A stretch of 64,000 bases of DNA, taken from an uncultured Bacteroidales bacterium (GTDB taxonomy: Bacteria > Bacteroidota > Bacteroidia > Bacteroidales > WCHB1-69). The notes beneath the pieces were generated by a model that was not told where the DNA came from, made no database searches, and saw only the letters and a program-made list of their open reading frames with translations. Of the stretch, positions 31,317 to 46,300 are shown in pieces (the stretch's first letter is position 1; every line of letters begins with the position of its first letter). A program made the position numbers and the translations under genes. The stretch covers positions 1-64,000 of the forward strand of contig CAMVOL010000003.1 of the NCBI GenBank assembly GCA_947169105.1. The letters run 5' to 3'.

Positions 31317-34300
31317 CTGCGGGTTCGTGGCAATCATCATCTCACAGGTCATATATTCGTTGCCCTGATCGTCGATGACATACAAGCTGTAGAAGCCGTT
31401 GAGACCGCCAACCTCCTGATAGTACTGTTCGTTAGCACCCGGGATGGCTTCGCCGTTTCTGTACCACTGGTAGTACACGAAGGTGTGACCGCCGTTCGTA
31501 GCAGGATTGTTGTTGCAGACCACAACATCGTCCCACTTCTGATCCATAATCTGGAGGACATCGTAGTTGCCCCAGAGGATCTGGACTGTGACATCGTATT
31601 CGCAACCGTCGATGATAATACCGAAGTGGTATGTACCAGGTTCAGTGATCGGCATGTAAACCGTGGCCGAAGCAGTGCTGCCCGACAGGACAAGCATGTC
31701 GCCCGCATAATCGAAGCCGATGTTGTCATAGTCGTCAATCTCGAACCAGACAGTGTCACGACTATCGTTGACCGTCAGGTTGTTGAATGTGAACGTAGCA
31801 GTCGGATAGTCACCTTCCGGACAGATGGAGACACTGTCAATCACAATCTCGAAGTGAGAAATGACAACCGTAACCGTGTTGGTGTTCACCACCTCACCTT
31901 CGCAGTATCTGTCAGACAGTTCGAAGACCTGATATGTGGTGGACACACTCGGGGTGACTTCGATGGAGTACTGGTGTGAGTAGGTGGTATGCTCGGTAAT
32001 AGCACCGGTGGTCATATCTTGCAGTGAGAAGTGGAACGGAGCCGTACCCGTGAAGGTGAAGTTAATCGTGGCATTGTCGTCACCGTTGTTCCAGCAGAGG
32101 ATGTCGGAACCGTTGCCGAGGGTCATAGTAACCGTCGGATGTTCGTGTACGGTGATGATGTTGCCGGAGATGTTCGGCGTGTTGCTCGGTGTGCAGTTGG
32201 TGTTCGCCGGAGCCACGTATGTCGGGTAATAGACGTATGTGCCCGGGACAGTGGCGAAGTCGCAAGAGACACCGCCCAAACCACAGGAGACGAGATTCAC
32301 GTCGTTCATATCGGTAACAGGAGCATAGACCCACTGGATGTAAGAGCCAGTCTGGTGGTTGGCATCTTCAACACCGCCAACAATGTAAGCGATGAGCGTT
32401 ACACGTTCGCCTTCGCAGATGTCGGAGTTGCCGCTGGCCGTAGTAACAACCGCTTCAGTCCATCTCGGCTGGTAGAGGACATCAACCGTGACCTCGGAAG
32501 AAGTGGCGCGGCATCCTGTTGCAGCCGGATAGGTGACGTTCACAGCGTATCTGTAGGAACCGACAAGGTCATTCGTATCTGTGTAGATGGTCGTGAGGTT
32601 GTCGTATTCGGAGATACGTGCACTGTTGCGTCTCCAAGTGATGGTCGGATCGCCAACACCACCTTCAATGATGGCGTTAAGCTCAACATAACCGCCTTCG
32701 CAAACCTGGAGGATACCAGCGTAGCTGATGCCGACGTACGGCTGGTCAACCACTTCGATAGTCACCGTCTGGACAGCAGACTGACAACCGGTGTTGTAGC
32801 TGTTGTTCACCGTAGCATAGACGCTGCAGATGACGGTACCTGTATGGTCAGGTGTGAAGGTAATGGTGTTGGAAGTACCTGTGCTGAAGTTGCGTCCATC
32901 AACAGACCATGCATACTCAACATTGCTGTTGGCAGCGTTCAGGCTGTCGCTCAGAGCAGCTGTCAGGGTAACAGTACCACCAATACACATCTGGTTGTTC
33001 GGCAGAGAAGTTACAACACTGTCGATAGTCGGGTCAGCCACAACGGTATAGGTGAAGGTAGCCGTAGCTCTGCAATCAACATCGTAAGTAGCATTCCAAA
33101 CTTCAACACTGTAAGTATAAGTGCCGGCAGTCAGCGTGGCATCCGTGGTGATGGTGGCGGTATTGCCAGCAAGCGTCATACCGTCTCTGTACCACTTGTA
33201 GTTGTAGCTGTTGCCATTCAGCACTGGATAGACATTGGCTGTGAGTTCAACACTACCGCCTTCGCAAACCGCGTCATAACCAGAGATGGTGACGGTCGGG
33301 ACTGCGATGACATTTGCATTGACAGGCTCGGAAATCGCGTTGCAACCCATCAGGTCAGCAGGCGTGATTTCAACTCTATAGACATAGTTGCCAGCAGCTA
33401 ATGAAGCATCCGTTGTGTAGGTATCGCTGTTAGAACCAACTTCTTCATTGTCTCTGTACCATGTGTAGTTGTATTCAGCACCGGCAACCGTCTCAGTCAC
33501 CACTGCATTCATCGTAACCACACCGCCTTCGCAGACATCAGCATTGTTGATGATGGCGATGACCGGATCAGCAACCACGTTGGCCGTAACCACACCAGAG
33601 GTGGTAGTGCAACCTGAAATCGGGTTGATGACCGTTACAGAGTAGCTGTAGGAGCCGAGAGCCAGTAACGTATCCGTGGTGTAAGTGGACTCGGTAGCAC
33701 CGGCGATGACCTGTGCCTGACCGTTCTCAACTCTATTCCACTGGTAGGTCACGTTGGCACCGTACGTGGTGTCCACATCAGCAGTCAGCGTAATCTGACC
33801 ACCCACGCAGACATTGGCAGCACCCGTGATTTCAACCGTAGGAGCAGTGACCACAGAGACGATAATCGTGTTGGATTGTCCGTTGCAAGCCACACCGTTG
33901 GCGTTTACAGTCACATAGTAGCTGTAATCGGCAACCGGCAGAGTAGCATCCGTAGTCAGAGTCGGGTTGGTCTCACCAGCGAGGATGATACCGTTGCGAT
34001 ACCACTGATATTCGTATTCGATACCTTCGATACCATTATCAATATGGTGTACATACAACTGGGTCGAACCACCTTCGCAAACCATAGTGTCATTGTCAAC
34101 ATTGACAGCGATGAACGGGGCGGGATCATCAACAACCGTGAAGGTATAGACACCCGTGTTGCCCTGGACTGCCGTATTGACGTCGCAACCATAGGCATTG
34201 TCTTCGAAGGACATGACCACAGTGTAGTTATAGGTTCCGGCAGCAAGCGTATCCGGGATATCATAAGTGTTACCCGTACCCACTTGTTCACCGTTGTTGA

Positions 34301-37300
34301 ACCAAGTGTAGGTCGGCGTGCCAAGACCATTGATTTGGTCAGCACCGCCAGTGTAAGAGGCACTCAGCGTTGTCGTACCGCCAACACACACCATGCTTGC
34401 ACCCATATTGTCAATATCAATCAAGGTTACAATCGGGTCTGTTGTTACATTGACGGCAACCGCCTGATCCATTGTGGAAGTGGTGCAGCCAGGAGCACTT
34501 GTCACAACAACATGGACCATATACGGAGTCTCTCTTGCATCCAGACCTTCGACAACATACACATTCGTGTCATAACCGGCCTGTTCGTTGTCCAAGTACC
34601 ACTGATACGTGTAAGTGTCATCAGCAGGATCAACATTGGCAGTGAACGTGACATTGCCACCTTCGCATACCGTGGTCGAGCCAGTAGCCACAACACTGAC
34701 CGTAGCGTGCGGTTTCACCGTCACAACCTGTGCAAAGACCTCTTCGGAGGTACAACCACTGGCGCGCAGCGTAACAGTAGCGCTATAGGTGATTTCAGTG
34801 ACATCGTTGTCAACAACCACCGGATTGTCAGTGAAGGTGTTGGCAGTGATGCCGTCCATTCTGGTACCGTTCTTGTACCAAGTGTAGGTAGCTTCACCTA
34901 AGACATCTTCAAGGGTGGCGTGAGCTGTCACAATCACCTGACCACCGTCACAAACAACAGCGTTGTTCACAGTGATGGAGTCGATGGTCGGATCGTTATG
35001 GACAATGATGGTAACATCAGCAGAACCGATACAGTCGGAAGTGGTCTGGTAAACGAGCACCGTGTAAGCATACGTGCCAGCTCTCAAGTTGGTCGGAGTC
35101 GTGTAGGTCTCCTCATTGGCACCATGGAGGGTGTCACCTTCGAGCAACCACTGGTAGGTCAGGTTCTCAGCATTTCTGTCGATGATGTGAGAGGTCAAGA
35201 CAGTGCTACCACCGACACAGTAGTCAGTTTCAGCAGCCTCAGCGTTCACAACAGGAGCAGCATTCACGAGGACTTCGAAGTCATCGCTGGCGGCGCAGCC
35301 GTTTTCATTGTGGATCACAACCATGAAGTGATAAGGATCAACGCTCGGTTCAAGAACGGTGTCAAGTTCGTTCGTGGTGAAACCAAGAGTGACGTTCTCT
35401 AATCTCCATTCATAGGTGAAGCCGTCAACGAGTTCGCTGTTGTCATTGAGATTGGCTGTCAGATGGACAGAGGTAGCGTTATTGCCTGAACCGCAGATGA
35501 CAGGATCACCAGCGATAACAACCGTCGGATTTCTAAGGACTGTCACCGTGATAGTGGAGGAGTCAGTCACAATAGACTGGCAACCTGAAGCGGTCAGCGT
35601 AGCAATCACCGTGTAGGTGAATGTAGTCGTGTCATTGTCAACCGTGACATGCGATTCAGTCAGAGTGGCACCGTGAGCATCAGCAACTTCTACGCCGTTC
35701 TTGGTCCACGTGTAGGTAACGTCGCCGAGAACTTCATCGTAGTGAGCCGTAGCTGTCAGAGTGAAGTTTCCACCGTCACAAATCACAGTGTCTTCGTCGC
35801 TGATAGCCAGTGATACAGTCGGGTCGTCATGGACATTGACCGTAACCGTGGCTCTGGAGATGCAAGAGGTCGTGGGTTGAGCAACCAACACTTCAAATGT
35901 ATAGGTAGCAACCGTGTCAAGCGTGGTGGTGTATTCCGCACTGGTGGCACCTGCAACACTGTCGCCATTCAGCATCCACTGATAGGTCAGACCTTCGATG
36001 TTGTAGTTGTCAAGATGTGCGCTCACCGTCACCTGACCACCGGCGCAGATGTCAGCCTCAGAAGTGAGGGCAGTGACTTCAACCGGCTGGTGGACCGTTA
36101 CGTCGAAGGAAGCCCAATCGGAAGTACAACCGTTCGGGTTGGTGACACGTGCATAGAAGATATACGCTTCGTCATTCGGGACAAGAACCGTATCAATTCT
36201 GGCTGTAGTGAAGCTGAGCGTGCGGTTGAACAATCTCCATTCGTAAGTGTAACCGTCAGCATCAATAATGGTGTCATTGACATTGGCAACGAGGACACAT
36301 GTGTCGAGGCCTTCGCCAGCACCGCAGATGTTGTGGTCACCTTCGATTTCAACCGTAGCGTTCGGATAGACGTGGACATCCATCGTGGAGTTGCTGTCAA
36401 CGACAGACTGGCAACCAGAAGCCGTCAGGGTCACAATGACTTCATAACGGTAGTTGGTGAGGTCGCCATCAACCGTGACCGGAGAGTCAGTCAGGACACT
36501 GTCAGTGGCATTCTCAACTCTGACACCATTTCTGAACCATGTGAAGATTGGATCGCCGAGTTCAGGATCGTAAGTGGCCGTAGCCGTCAGAGTAATCTGA
36601 CCACCTTCGCAGATATTCGTGTCAGGTGTCTCGTCGCTGATAGCCAAGCTGACCGTAGGATCGGAGTGGACTTTGACGGTATCGCTACCGTAGGCCACAC
36701 AACCGGATGTCGGCTGGTAAATCTTCACGAAGAAGGTGTACGTCTTAGCTGTATCCAGCGTAACAGTGTAAGTGGACTGTGTGGCACCGCCAATCCTATC
36801 GGCATCGGTGGTGTCTCCAGCAAACCACTGGTAAGTCAGGTTCGGCATGTTGTAGTCGCCGATGTTGGCCGTGAAGGTCACAGTACCACCTTCGCAGATG
36901 TCATCTTCAGAGGCGGTGACAACAATGCTGGCCGTATCATTGACATAGACATAGAAGTCGGCACTTTCGTTGGTACAACCGTTCGGGTTGTGGACGATGA
37001 CCTTGAAGATGTACGGGTTGTCGCTCACAGCGAGACCGTAATCAAGAACCATCGTGTCAGCCACATGGTGGATGAGACTATCGTCATCATTACCAATCGT
37101 GCGGTTGAACAGTCTCCATTCGTAAGTGTAACCATCAACATCGGCCACTGTGTCGTTCAGATGAGCGGTCAGGTGAGCAACCGTGCGGTTCAAACCGGCA
37201 CCACAGATAATCGGGTCGCCTTCGATCTGGACCGTGCTGTTCGGATAGACGTGGACATCCATCGTGGAGTTGCTGTCGATGACAGACTGGCAACCAGAAG

Positions 37301-40300
37301 CCGTCAGGGTCACAAGGACTTCATAACGGTAGTGGGTGAGGTCGCCATCAACCGTGACCGGGGATTCTGTAATCACACTGTCAGTAGCGTTGAGAATTTC
37401 AACACCATTTCTGAACCAAGTGTAGGTCGGAGTGCCGAGGTTTTCATCGAAGGAAGCGTGTGCAACCAACGTGAACTGGCCACCTTCGCAGATGTTCGTG
37501 TCACCGTCACTGATGGTGATCGAGTCGATGACAGGATCATTGTGGGCGTTGACCTTAACAGAAGCGATGGTGTAGCAGGAAGAGTTCGGCTGCGACACAA
37601 CTACGTAGAAGGTTGTGGTGTCCTCAAGTATCGTAGTAAAGGTGGATTCTGTAGCGCCAGGAATTATGTTGGCAACAATGTTGGAATCCGTGTCACCGAC
37701 CTGCATACGAGTGGTCGTAGTGTCGGTGGCCTTGTACCACTGGTAGGTCAAACCTTCAATATTATAGTTGTCAAGATGTGCGCTGACAGTCACTTCACCA
37801 CCCTTACAGATGTCGGTTTCTGTCGTGAGAGCCGTCACAGCAACTGCCTTGTTGACAATAGCAGAGAACGGAGCGCTAATCGTTGTACAACCATTCGGAT
37901 TGTGAACCGTCACCGTGAAGATGTAAGGTTCGTCATTGGGTTCGAGAACCATGTGCAGGACAGGTGTCGTAGCACCCCAGACTATATTAACGCTGTCTTC
38001 GAGAGTTCTGTTGAACAGTCTCCATTCATAGGTGTAACTGTCAGCAACAACTGTATCGTTGACATTAGCCGTCAATACGAGGGTATCCATACCGATGCCG
38101 TCACCGCAGATGAAGTGATCACCTTCGATTTCAACAGTCGGGTTCGGGAATACATAGACATCAACCGTAGAACTGTCGGTAATGACAGACTGGCAACCGG
38201 AAGCGGTCAGCGTGACCAGCACCTGATAGGTGTAACGTGTGCTGTCACCATCAACTGTCAGCGGGCTTTCAACGAGGATGCTGTCGTGAGCATTTTCGAT
38301 TTCGAAGCCGTTTCTGAACCAAGTGAAGGTGGGAACACCCAGTGCAACCGTATCATAGGAAGCATGAGCAATCAGTCTGATCTGACCACCGTCGCAGATA
38401 ATCGTATCATTATCATCAATATCAAGTTTCACAACAGGATCGTCGTGGACATTGATCGTGATGGCAGCCTGGCTCAAGCAAGAGCTGGTAGTCTGGACAA
38501 GATCCACATAGAAGGTTGTGGTCGAATCCAATGTCGTGGTGTAAGTGGAGGAGGTGGCACCGGCAATCGTGTCGATAGTCGAAGCATTCTCCTGCAACGA
38601 AGACCACTGGTAGGTGAGGCTCGGCACGTTGTAGTCGCCGAGGTTGGCGAACAAGGTGACTTCACCACCTCTACAGATTTCCGTTTCGCTGGCCGTAATC
38701 ACGAGGCTTGTCGTGTCATTGACAAACACCGGGAACGGTTCGCTGGAGGTGGAGCATCCGTTGAAATTCCATACATGTACGGTGAAGAGATACGGGTTCT
38801 CACTCGGAGCAGCAAGGACGGTCAGAACAGTGCTGTCTAAGCCACTGATCACAACCACATTATTATTGCTGTTCGTGTCGTCAACCGTAAGAGTGCGGTT
38901 GAAGAGTCTCCATTCGTAAGTGAAGCCATCCACACGTGCAGAGGTATCATTCACGTTGGCAATCAGTCGGAGTGTATCACGTTCGTTACCAGCACCGCAG
39001 ATAACCGGATCACCTTCAATCTGGACAGTGGCATTCGGGAGGATGGTGATAACTCTCGTGGAGTTGCTGTCAATCGTGGACTGGCAACCATTGGCAGACA
39101 TCGTGACCAACACCGTGTAGGTATGGTTGATGCTGTCGTTATCAACCGTCATCGGATGTTCGGTAAGGACAGAGTCGTGTGCACCGACGATTTCAACGCC
39201 ATCTCTGAACCATGTGTAGGTAGCAATACCAAGGACGCTGTCAACCGTCGTGTGAGCAGTGAGGGTAAACTCACCACCAGCGCAGATGACGGTATCATTG
39301 TCGCTAACTGTGATGGAGTCGATAACCGGATCGGAGTGGACAAGAATTTCGATATTGTCAGTGTCGAAGCAGTGCGAACGCGTTCTGTAAACTCTCACAG
39401 AGAACTTGTTGATACCTGTGTCAGACAAAGCATTCGTGGTGTAAACAGGAAGTGTGGCACCGTAGATTTCGTGAGCGAGGTCAACTGTATCGGTGGTGTA
39501 CCACTGGAAGGTAAGATCGTCCATGTGGTAGTTCTCCAGATTGGCCGTCAAGGTCACACTTCCATCGACACAGATGTCAGTTTCAGTAGTGGTAATCATA
39601 ACTCTGGGCTGTTCCTCAACATAAACAAGGAACTGTTCGCTCATTGTTCTGCAACCGTTGCCTCTGGTCACTTCAACAGAGATACGATACGGGTTCGGAC
39701 GAGCCGGATAGTATTCACTGAAACGGCTGTCGTTGCCATAACCATACTCCATATTGTCTCTCAACTCACCCGATTCGTACCAAGTGTAACTGAGTTCTCC
39801 AACATTGATGGAGGAAGTATCCACATTGGCATAGCAGAAGATAGGATCAGTTTCACAGACATACGGATAACCGGTGACTTCGACGCGCGGGTTCATATAG
39901 ACGTTGAGTGTGTCGGAAGAATTGCTTTCGGAGATACAGCCAGAAACATCCTGATGAACCGTAGCAGTATAGATATAGTAGGTGTCATCATTATCAACGG
40001 CAACTTCATTGAGGTTGTCGGTGAAGGAACGACTTGTCACACCTTCGATGAGCTCACCATTTCTGTACCAAGTGTAGATGTACGGATTGTTCACCGTATC
40101 CACACCACCGTGTGCATAGGCCGTGATGGTCGGCTGACCACCGTAGCACATTTCGTAGAAGCTCAGCTTGATGGAGTCAACAACCGGAATTTCATTCACG
40201 TTGATCTGGATGGAATCGTAGGAACGGCATTCAGAACCAACCTGATAGACCTCGACGTAGTACATCGTTGTGTCAGTCGGGGTAACCGTGATTTCACGCT

Positions 40301-43300
40301 GCATACCACCATCAACATTAGAACTATCACCGGTACGGAGGTTCTTTGCAGACCAGCGATACATCAGGTTGTCAAGGTTGTAGTTGTCGATATTGGCAAC
40401 GAGCACCGTGCTACCACCTTCGCAGATGGTGGTGTCTTCACCAACAGCCACAGTGACTTCAACCACCGGACGCGGGCTGACCGTCACGGAGAAAACTTCG
40501 CTTTCGGAAGTACAACCGTGAGCGTTGGCCACCACTACTGTGTAGTTATAAGCGTGGTCTCTCGGAGCCTTGTTCTCAATAATCGTGTCATGACCCTCCT
40601 GCGGCTGACGGATCGTGTCGTTGTCGAGCAACCAAGTGTAGGTCAGGTGTGCAGAGTCATAATCATAGGTGACATTTGCAGTCAGGTAGATAGTGCTATC
40701 CTGGCAGATGGTCGGATCGCCGCTGATGACCACGTACGGGTTCGGGTTGACCGTCAGCGTATCGGCGTATGCACGCACGGATTCGCAACCGGCAGCCGTC
40801 TGATGAACCGTAGCGGAGAAGACGTACTTGGTGATGTCACCGTCAACCGTGAGGTCGCTCACAGTGAAGGTAGAATCGGTGTAGCCTTCCATCAGCTCGT
40901 TGTTGCGGTACCAAGTGAAGATGTACGGGAATTCAGTAGAATCAACACCGCCGTGAGCGTGAGCCGTAACCGTTACCTGACCACCGTCGCAGATGTCATA
41001 GACAGACAGCTGGATCGTGTCGATAACCGGAACTTTATTCACGTTAATCTTGATGGAGTCGTATGAACGGCATTCAGAACCAACCTGATAGACCTCAACG
41101 TAGTACATTGTGGTATCTGTCGGGTTGACCGTGATTTCACGCTGCATACCACCATCAACATCAATGCTGTCGTTGGTACGGAGGTTCTTTGCAGACCAAC
41201 GATACATCAGGTTGTCAAGGTTGTAGTTGTCGATATTGGCAACGAGCACCGTGCTACCACCTTCGCAGATGGTGGTGTCTTCACCAACAGCCACAGTGAC
41301 TTCAACCACCGGACGCGGGCTGACCGTCACGGAGAAAACTTCGCTTTCGGAAGTACAACCGTGAGCGTTGGCCACCACTACTGTGTAGTTATAAGCGTGG
41401 TCTCTCGGAGCCTTGTTCTCAATAATCGTGTCATGACCCTCCTGCGGCTGACGGATCGTGTCGTTGTCGAGCAACCAAGTGTAGGTCAGGTGTGCAGAGT
41501 CATAATCATAGGTGACATTTGCAGTCAGGTAGATAGTGCTATCCTGGCAGATGGTCGGATCGCCGCTGATGACCACGTACGGGTTCGGGTTGACCGTCAG
41601 CGTATCGGCGTATGCACGCACGGATTCGCAACCGGCAGCCGTCTGATGAACCGTAGCGGAGAAGACGTACTTGGTGATGTCACCGTCAACCGTGAGGTCG
41701 CTCACAGTGAAGGTAGAATCGGTGTAGCCTTCCATCAGCTCGTTGTTGCGGTACCAAGTGAAGATGTACGGGAATTCAGTAGAATCAACACCGCCGTGAG
41801 CGTGAGCCGTAACCGTTACCTGACCACCGTCGCAGATGTCATAGACAGACAGCTGGATCGTGTCGATAACCGGAACCGGACGGACAACCACTGTGTCGGA
41901 ACCGTAGGTTTCGCAAGCAGAAGGAGTCTGGAACACGCGCACCCAGAATACGGTGGTCTCATGGACACTCGTGGTCAGAGTGGACTGCGTGGCACCCCAA
42001 ATCTGGTTGGCAGCGGTCGTATCATTCTTATACCATCTGTAGGTCAGATCGCTGTCATTGTAGTCACCGAGGTTGGCGGTCAATGTCACCACACCATCCG
42101 TGCAGATTGTATCTTCTGTGGAGGTAACTTCAACAACGATCGTGTCGTTTACATATACATAGTAAGGAGCGCTTTCCATGCGGCAACCGTGCGGGTTGTC
42201 CACAACAACCGTATAGATGTACGGGTAATCCTGCGGACCACGTTTGTCAACGATGGAGTCACGTCCGTTCACTGTGCCATTGGAGTTGGCATCAGTGATG
42301 GTGTCATTGTAGAGCAACCAAGTGTAGGTCAGTTCGGCACCCATGTAATCATTGGTGACGTTGGCATACAATTTGATGATTGTATCTTCGCAAATGATCG
42401 GGTCGCCGGCGATAACCACTGTCGGGTTCGGATAGACCGTCAGCGTGTCATTCGAGAAGGTTCTGACAGACTGGCAACCGGAGGAAGCCTGCTTGACAGA
42501 AGCGCTATAGACATACTTGGTGATATTACCGTCAACCGTCAGCGGGCTTTCCGTGAAGATGGAGTCGGTAACACCCTCAATCACTTCGTTATTACGGAAC
42601 CAAGTGAAGACATATTCATCGCTGGCAACACCGCCGGTAGCGTGAGCCACCATCGTGACCTGACCACCGTCGCAGATGCTGGTATCGCTGATGACAACAG
42701 AGTCAACCACCGGATCTTTCACAACCACAACCTTGAAGCCATCAACAGAAGTACAAAGCGCGTGGTTGTTCTGACCTAACGTGGAGGAAACTTTCACATA
42801 ATAGGTGGTCGTTGAATCCGGAACAACCGTGTAGGTGGCTTCGGAAGCACCAAGGATTCTGTTAGCTTCAACATCAGGATCATTCTTGTACCACTGATAG
42901 AGCAAGTATTCAATATTGTAATCTTCAAGTGTAGCAGTCAAAGTGACTTCGCCACCCTCGCATATCGTATCCTCAGTGGCAACGATATGAGTAACAGGTG
43001 CTTTGTACACTACGACTTCGAAAGGATCACTCCATGCAGAGCAACCATTAGCATCGACCACTTCAACCTGATATTCGTGTGCCCAACCTGTGGTAACATC
43101 AACATTGTCAGTGTAAGTGTAACGAGCTGCGTTGATTGCACGGCCGTCGAAGTACCAGTAATAAGTTGTGGTAAGCGGGATATTGGTTCTTCCGTTCACC
43201 CAAGCAACCAGGTTAACCGGGTCATACTGACACACATACGGGACACCCTGAATTCTCACGACAGGATTACGCGTCACTGTGATAGAATCGGAGATACCTC

Positions 43301-46300
43301 TGTTGGAGTAGCGGCAACCAGGAATATCCAGAACAATGGTCGTGCTATAGACATAGCGGGTCGTATCATCGTCCACTGTCAGCGGGCTCTCACGGAACCA
43401 CGGACCACTCAGGAACGGATGTTCGAAGCCATTTCTGAACCATTCGTAGGTGAACAGCGTGGAATCAACAGGATTGCCATAAAGGTCGCGGACAGAAGCC
43501 GTCACATCAACCTGACCGCCGTCGCAAATCTGGTGCGAGTTGGTGGCAACATTCAAAGCAGTAACTTTGGACACTTCGAACGGGGTTCTCGGCCATACAT
43601 AGACGGAGTCATAGCCTTCGGCCACACAACCGGAGTTGGTCTGGGTGATTTTGAGTGCAAATTTGTTCCACAACGTATCCGTCAGCGTGTAAGTCAGCCA
43701 CGGTTCTCTAGCCCATTCAATGGGGATCAGCGTGTCAAGACCACCTGAAGTCTTCTCAACCTTGTACCACTGGAAGGTGAGATGGCGGCTGTTGTAGTCA
43801 ACAATATGGGATGTGAAGGTCACTTCACCACCAATACAAACGCTGTCATAATCAGATGTAATCGCCACATTGATAGAATTGGAGTCATTGACATAGACCG
43901 GGAACTCATCGCTCAGCGTTGTGCAACCACGGTCATTCGTCACCTGAACAGTGAAGAGGTACGGGTTGTCAGAAGCTTCCATACGGATCTTTAAGGTGTC
44001 GTCTGTAGCATCTTCAATGTTGCGGTTTGCAAGTCTCCACTGGTAGGAAATCGGATAGTTAGCCGTATCGTTCACGTTGGCAACAAGGACGATACTGTCA
44101 TTCTCCATGTTACAGATAATCGGGTCGCCAGAAATCTGGACGGTCGGGTTACCGTAAACAATGACCGCAGTATCGGCAGCCTCCACGCGGCAACCAGCAT
44201 AATCCGGGAAGAAGGTCACACCATAGACATATCTGGTGGAGTCGCCATCAACTGCCAACGGGCTGTCAAGGATAGTGGCACCGTATGCACCTTCGATGAT
44301 GATACCATTTCTCGTCCAAGAATATGTACCACCGTCAAGGGCTTCACCATGATTGTTCGTAGCTTGGAGCATAATCTCACCGCCGCTACAAATTGTATCA
44401 TGAGCTGTGAGGGCAATCACGATAGTATCGGGTGTGAAAACTGTAATTGTGTCATAACCGTAAGCGGAGCACAAGGATGTGGTCTGGGTCACTTTCACTC
44501 TATAGCACATGGTTGAGTCAACCACGGTGGTAAGAATGCGTTCCGTAGCACCCCAAATCGGAGTGAAGTTGTCAGAACCCATCGGAGCAGATTCCCATCT
44601 GTAGGTCAGCTGATCCGTGTTGTAATCAAAGAGGTGAGCCGTCAATGTAACCTCGGCGCCTTCGCAAACGGTATCCGCAGTGGCGGTAACTTCAACGAAG
44701 ATGGAGTCATTGACATAAACCGCATAAGCTTCGCTCATAGTCGTACAACCTCTGTCGTTGAAGATCTTCACCGTGTAGAGATACGGTTCATCTCTGAAAC
44801 CGGCTGTGGTTGTCAGTGTATCGGCTGTCTGACCTTCAAGCATACGGTTGGATTCGTACCACTGATAGTGCAGGTCGTCGAAGACAGCAACCGTATCAAC
44901 GTATGCGTGCAAGGAAATGTTACCCGCCACTGAATCGCACACGATAGCATCACCAGAAATCTGGATAGTCGGGTTCGGATAGACATAGATGGTCGTATCA
45001 ACTATCAAGGAGTTGCAGCCGCCGCTGACAGGAATGTACATAGCTGCATAAGTGTAAGCGGTAGAATCTCCATCAACAGCCATCGGGTAGTCGATAATAG
45101 TATCGAGGTTAGCACCCGGGATCTGCTGACCGTTTCTGTACCAAATGTAATAGCCGCTGGCCTGATGTGTCACACCCAACATAACAGCACCACCGAAGCA
45201 GATGGCTGTGTCACCCACATACGTGAATGCGATGCTGGAGGAATTCATCAGTTTTACAGAGTCATAACCTTCGGCAATACAGCCAGAGTTGGTCTGGAGA
45301 ATGACAATCTTGTACTTCACCCAATCATTAACGGCCTGCTCTGTGGTCGGATGTACAGAGGCAATACGTTCGGTAGCACCATATTCAGGTGTATAGTCAC
45401 CAACCGTGTTGTCATATCTGTACCAACGATAGGTAAGGAACTCATCGTTGTAGTCGGCAAGATTGGCCGTAAGAACCAGATCACCGCCCGGGCAGATAGA
45501 ATCAACATTATGGGTAACTTCCACAAGGATGGAATCATTCACATAGACATTGTAAGGTTCGCTGGTAACAGTGCATCCTCTGTCATTGGAAGCAATCACT
45601 GTGAAGATGTACGGCTGGTCAGTCGGCTCAGCTTTGAACATCAATGTGTCATGTGCATTTTCAGCTGTACGAATTGTTTCGTTGAAGAGTCTCCATTCAT
45701 AATTGTAGGCCAAACCAGCAATTGTGTCGTTGAGATTTGCTTTCAACATAATCATAGTATCTTCACAGATAATCTGATCGCCAGCAATCTGGATGGTCGG
45801 AGTCGGGAACACGTAGAGGGTATCGGTCTTCATTTCAGAAGCACAACCGCTATTTTCCTGCGAAATCACAACACCATAGACATAAACTGCGGTGTCGTAC
45901 GTAGTAGCAACAGCGATTTCGCGGAGGATGGAGTCATTAGTGACCGCGATTTCAATACCATTCTTGTACCAAGTGTAAGTGTAAGCAACACCCGGAATAC
46001 CCAGCGTATCATTAGGAACAGCGGCGATTTCAACCTGATAGCCTTCGCAAACGCTATCTTCGTTCATCACAATCTGGTCAATAGAGGGAACAGCATTCAC
46101 CTTGATGTAAGCAACCTGAGTGGTCTTACAACGGGAATCAAGATCCGTAACCGTAACAGCGATGGTGTCCATACCCTGTTCGTTCAGATCGGAAGTGACC
46201 AACGTGGAAGCAAATGCACCCGTCACCACTTCTTCATTAATCTTCCAAGTGTAGGAAACATTGGCATTCGGATTCTCAATAGAAGCCGTAGCCACAGCTG

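Noticed and set aside
35829..38840. Plus-strand open frame of 1003 codons opposite the giant gene
   Set aside because: It mirrors the repeated minus-strand modules in a frame where their biased codons rarely make stops. Its product is compositionally odd (rich in Val, Arg, Asp, His) and has no start region or known motif. The same holds for the long plus-strand frames at 29526-30965, 32031-33401, 39123-41066, 45165-47408 and 53613-55664.
40357..41876. Duplicated tract as proof of misassembly
   Set aside because: The 843-bp offset equals one in-frame super-repeat and flanking units diverge gradually, so a biological duplication is more likely, though long reads would be needed to exclude an artefact.
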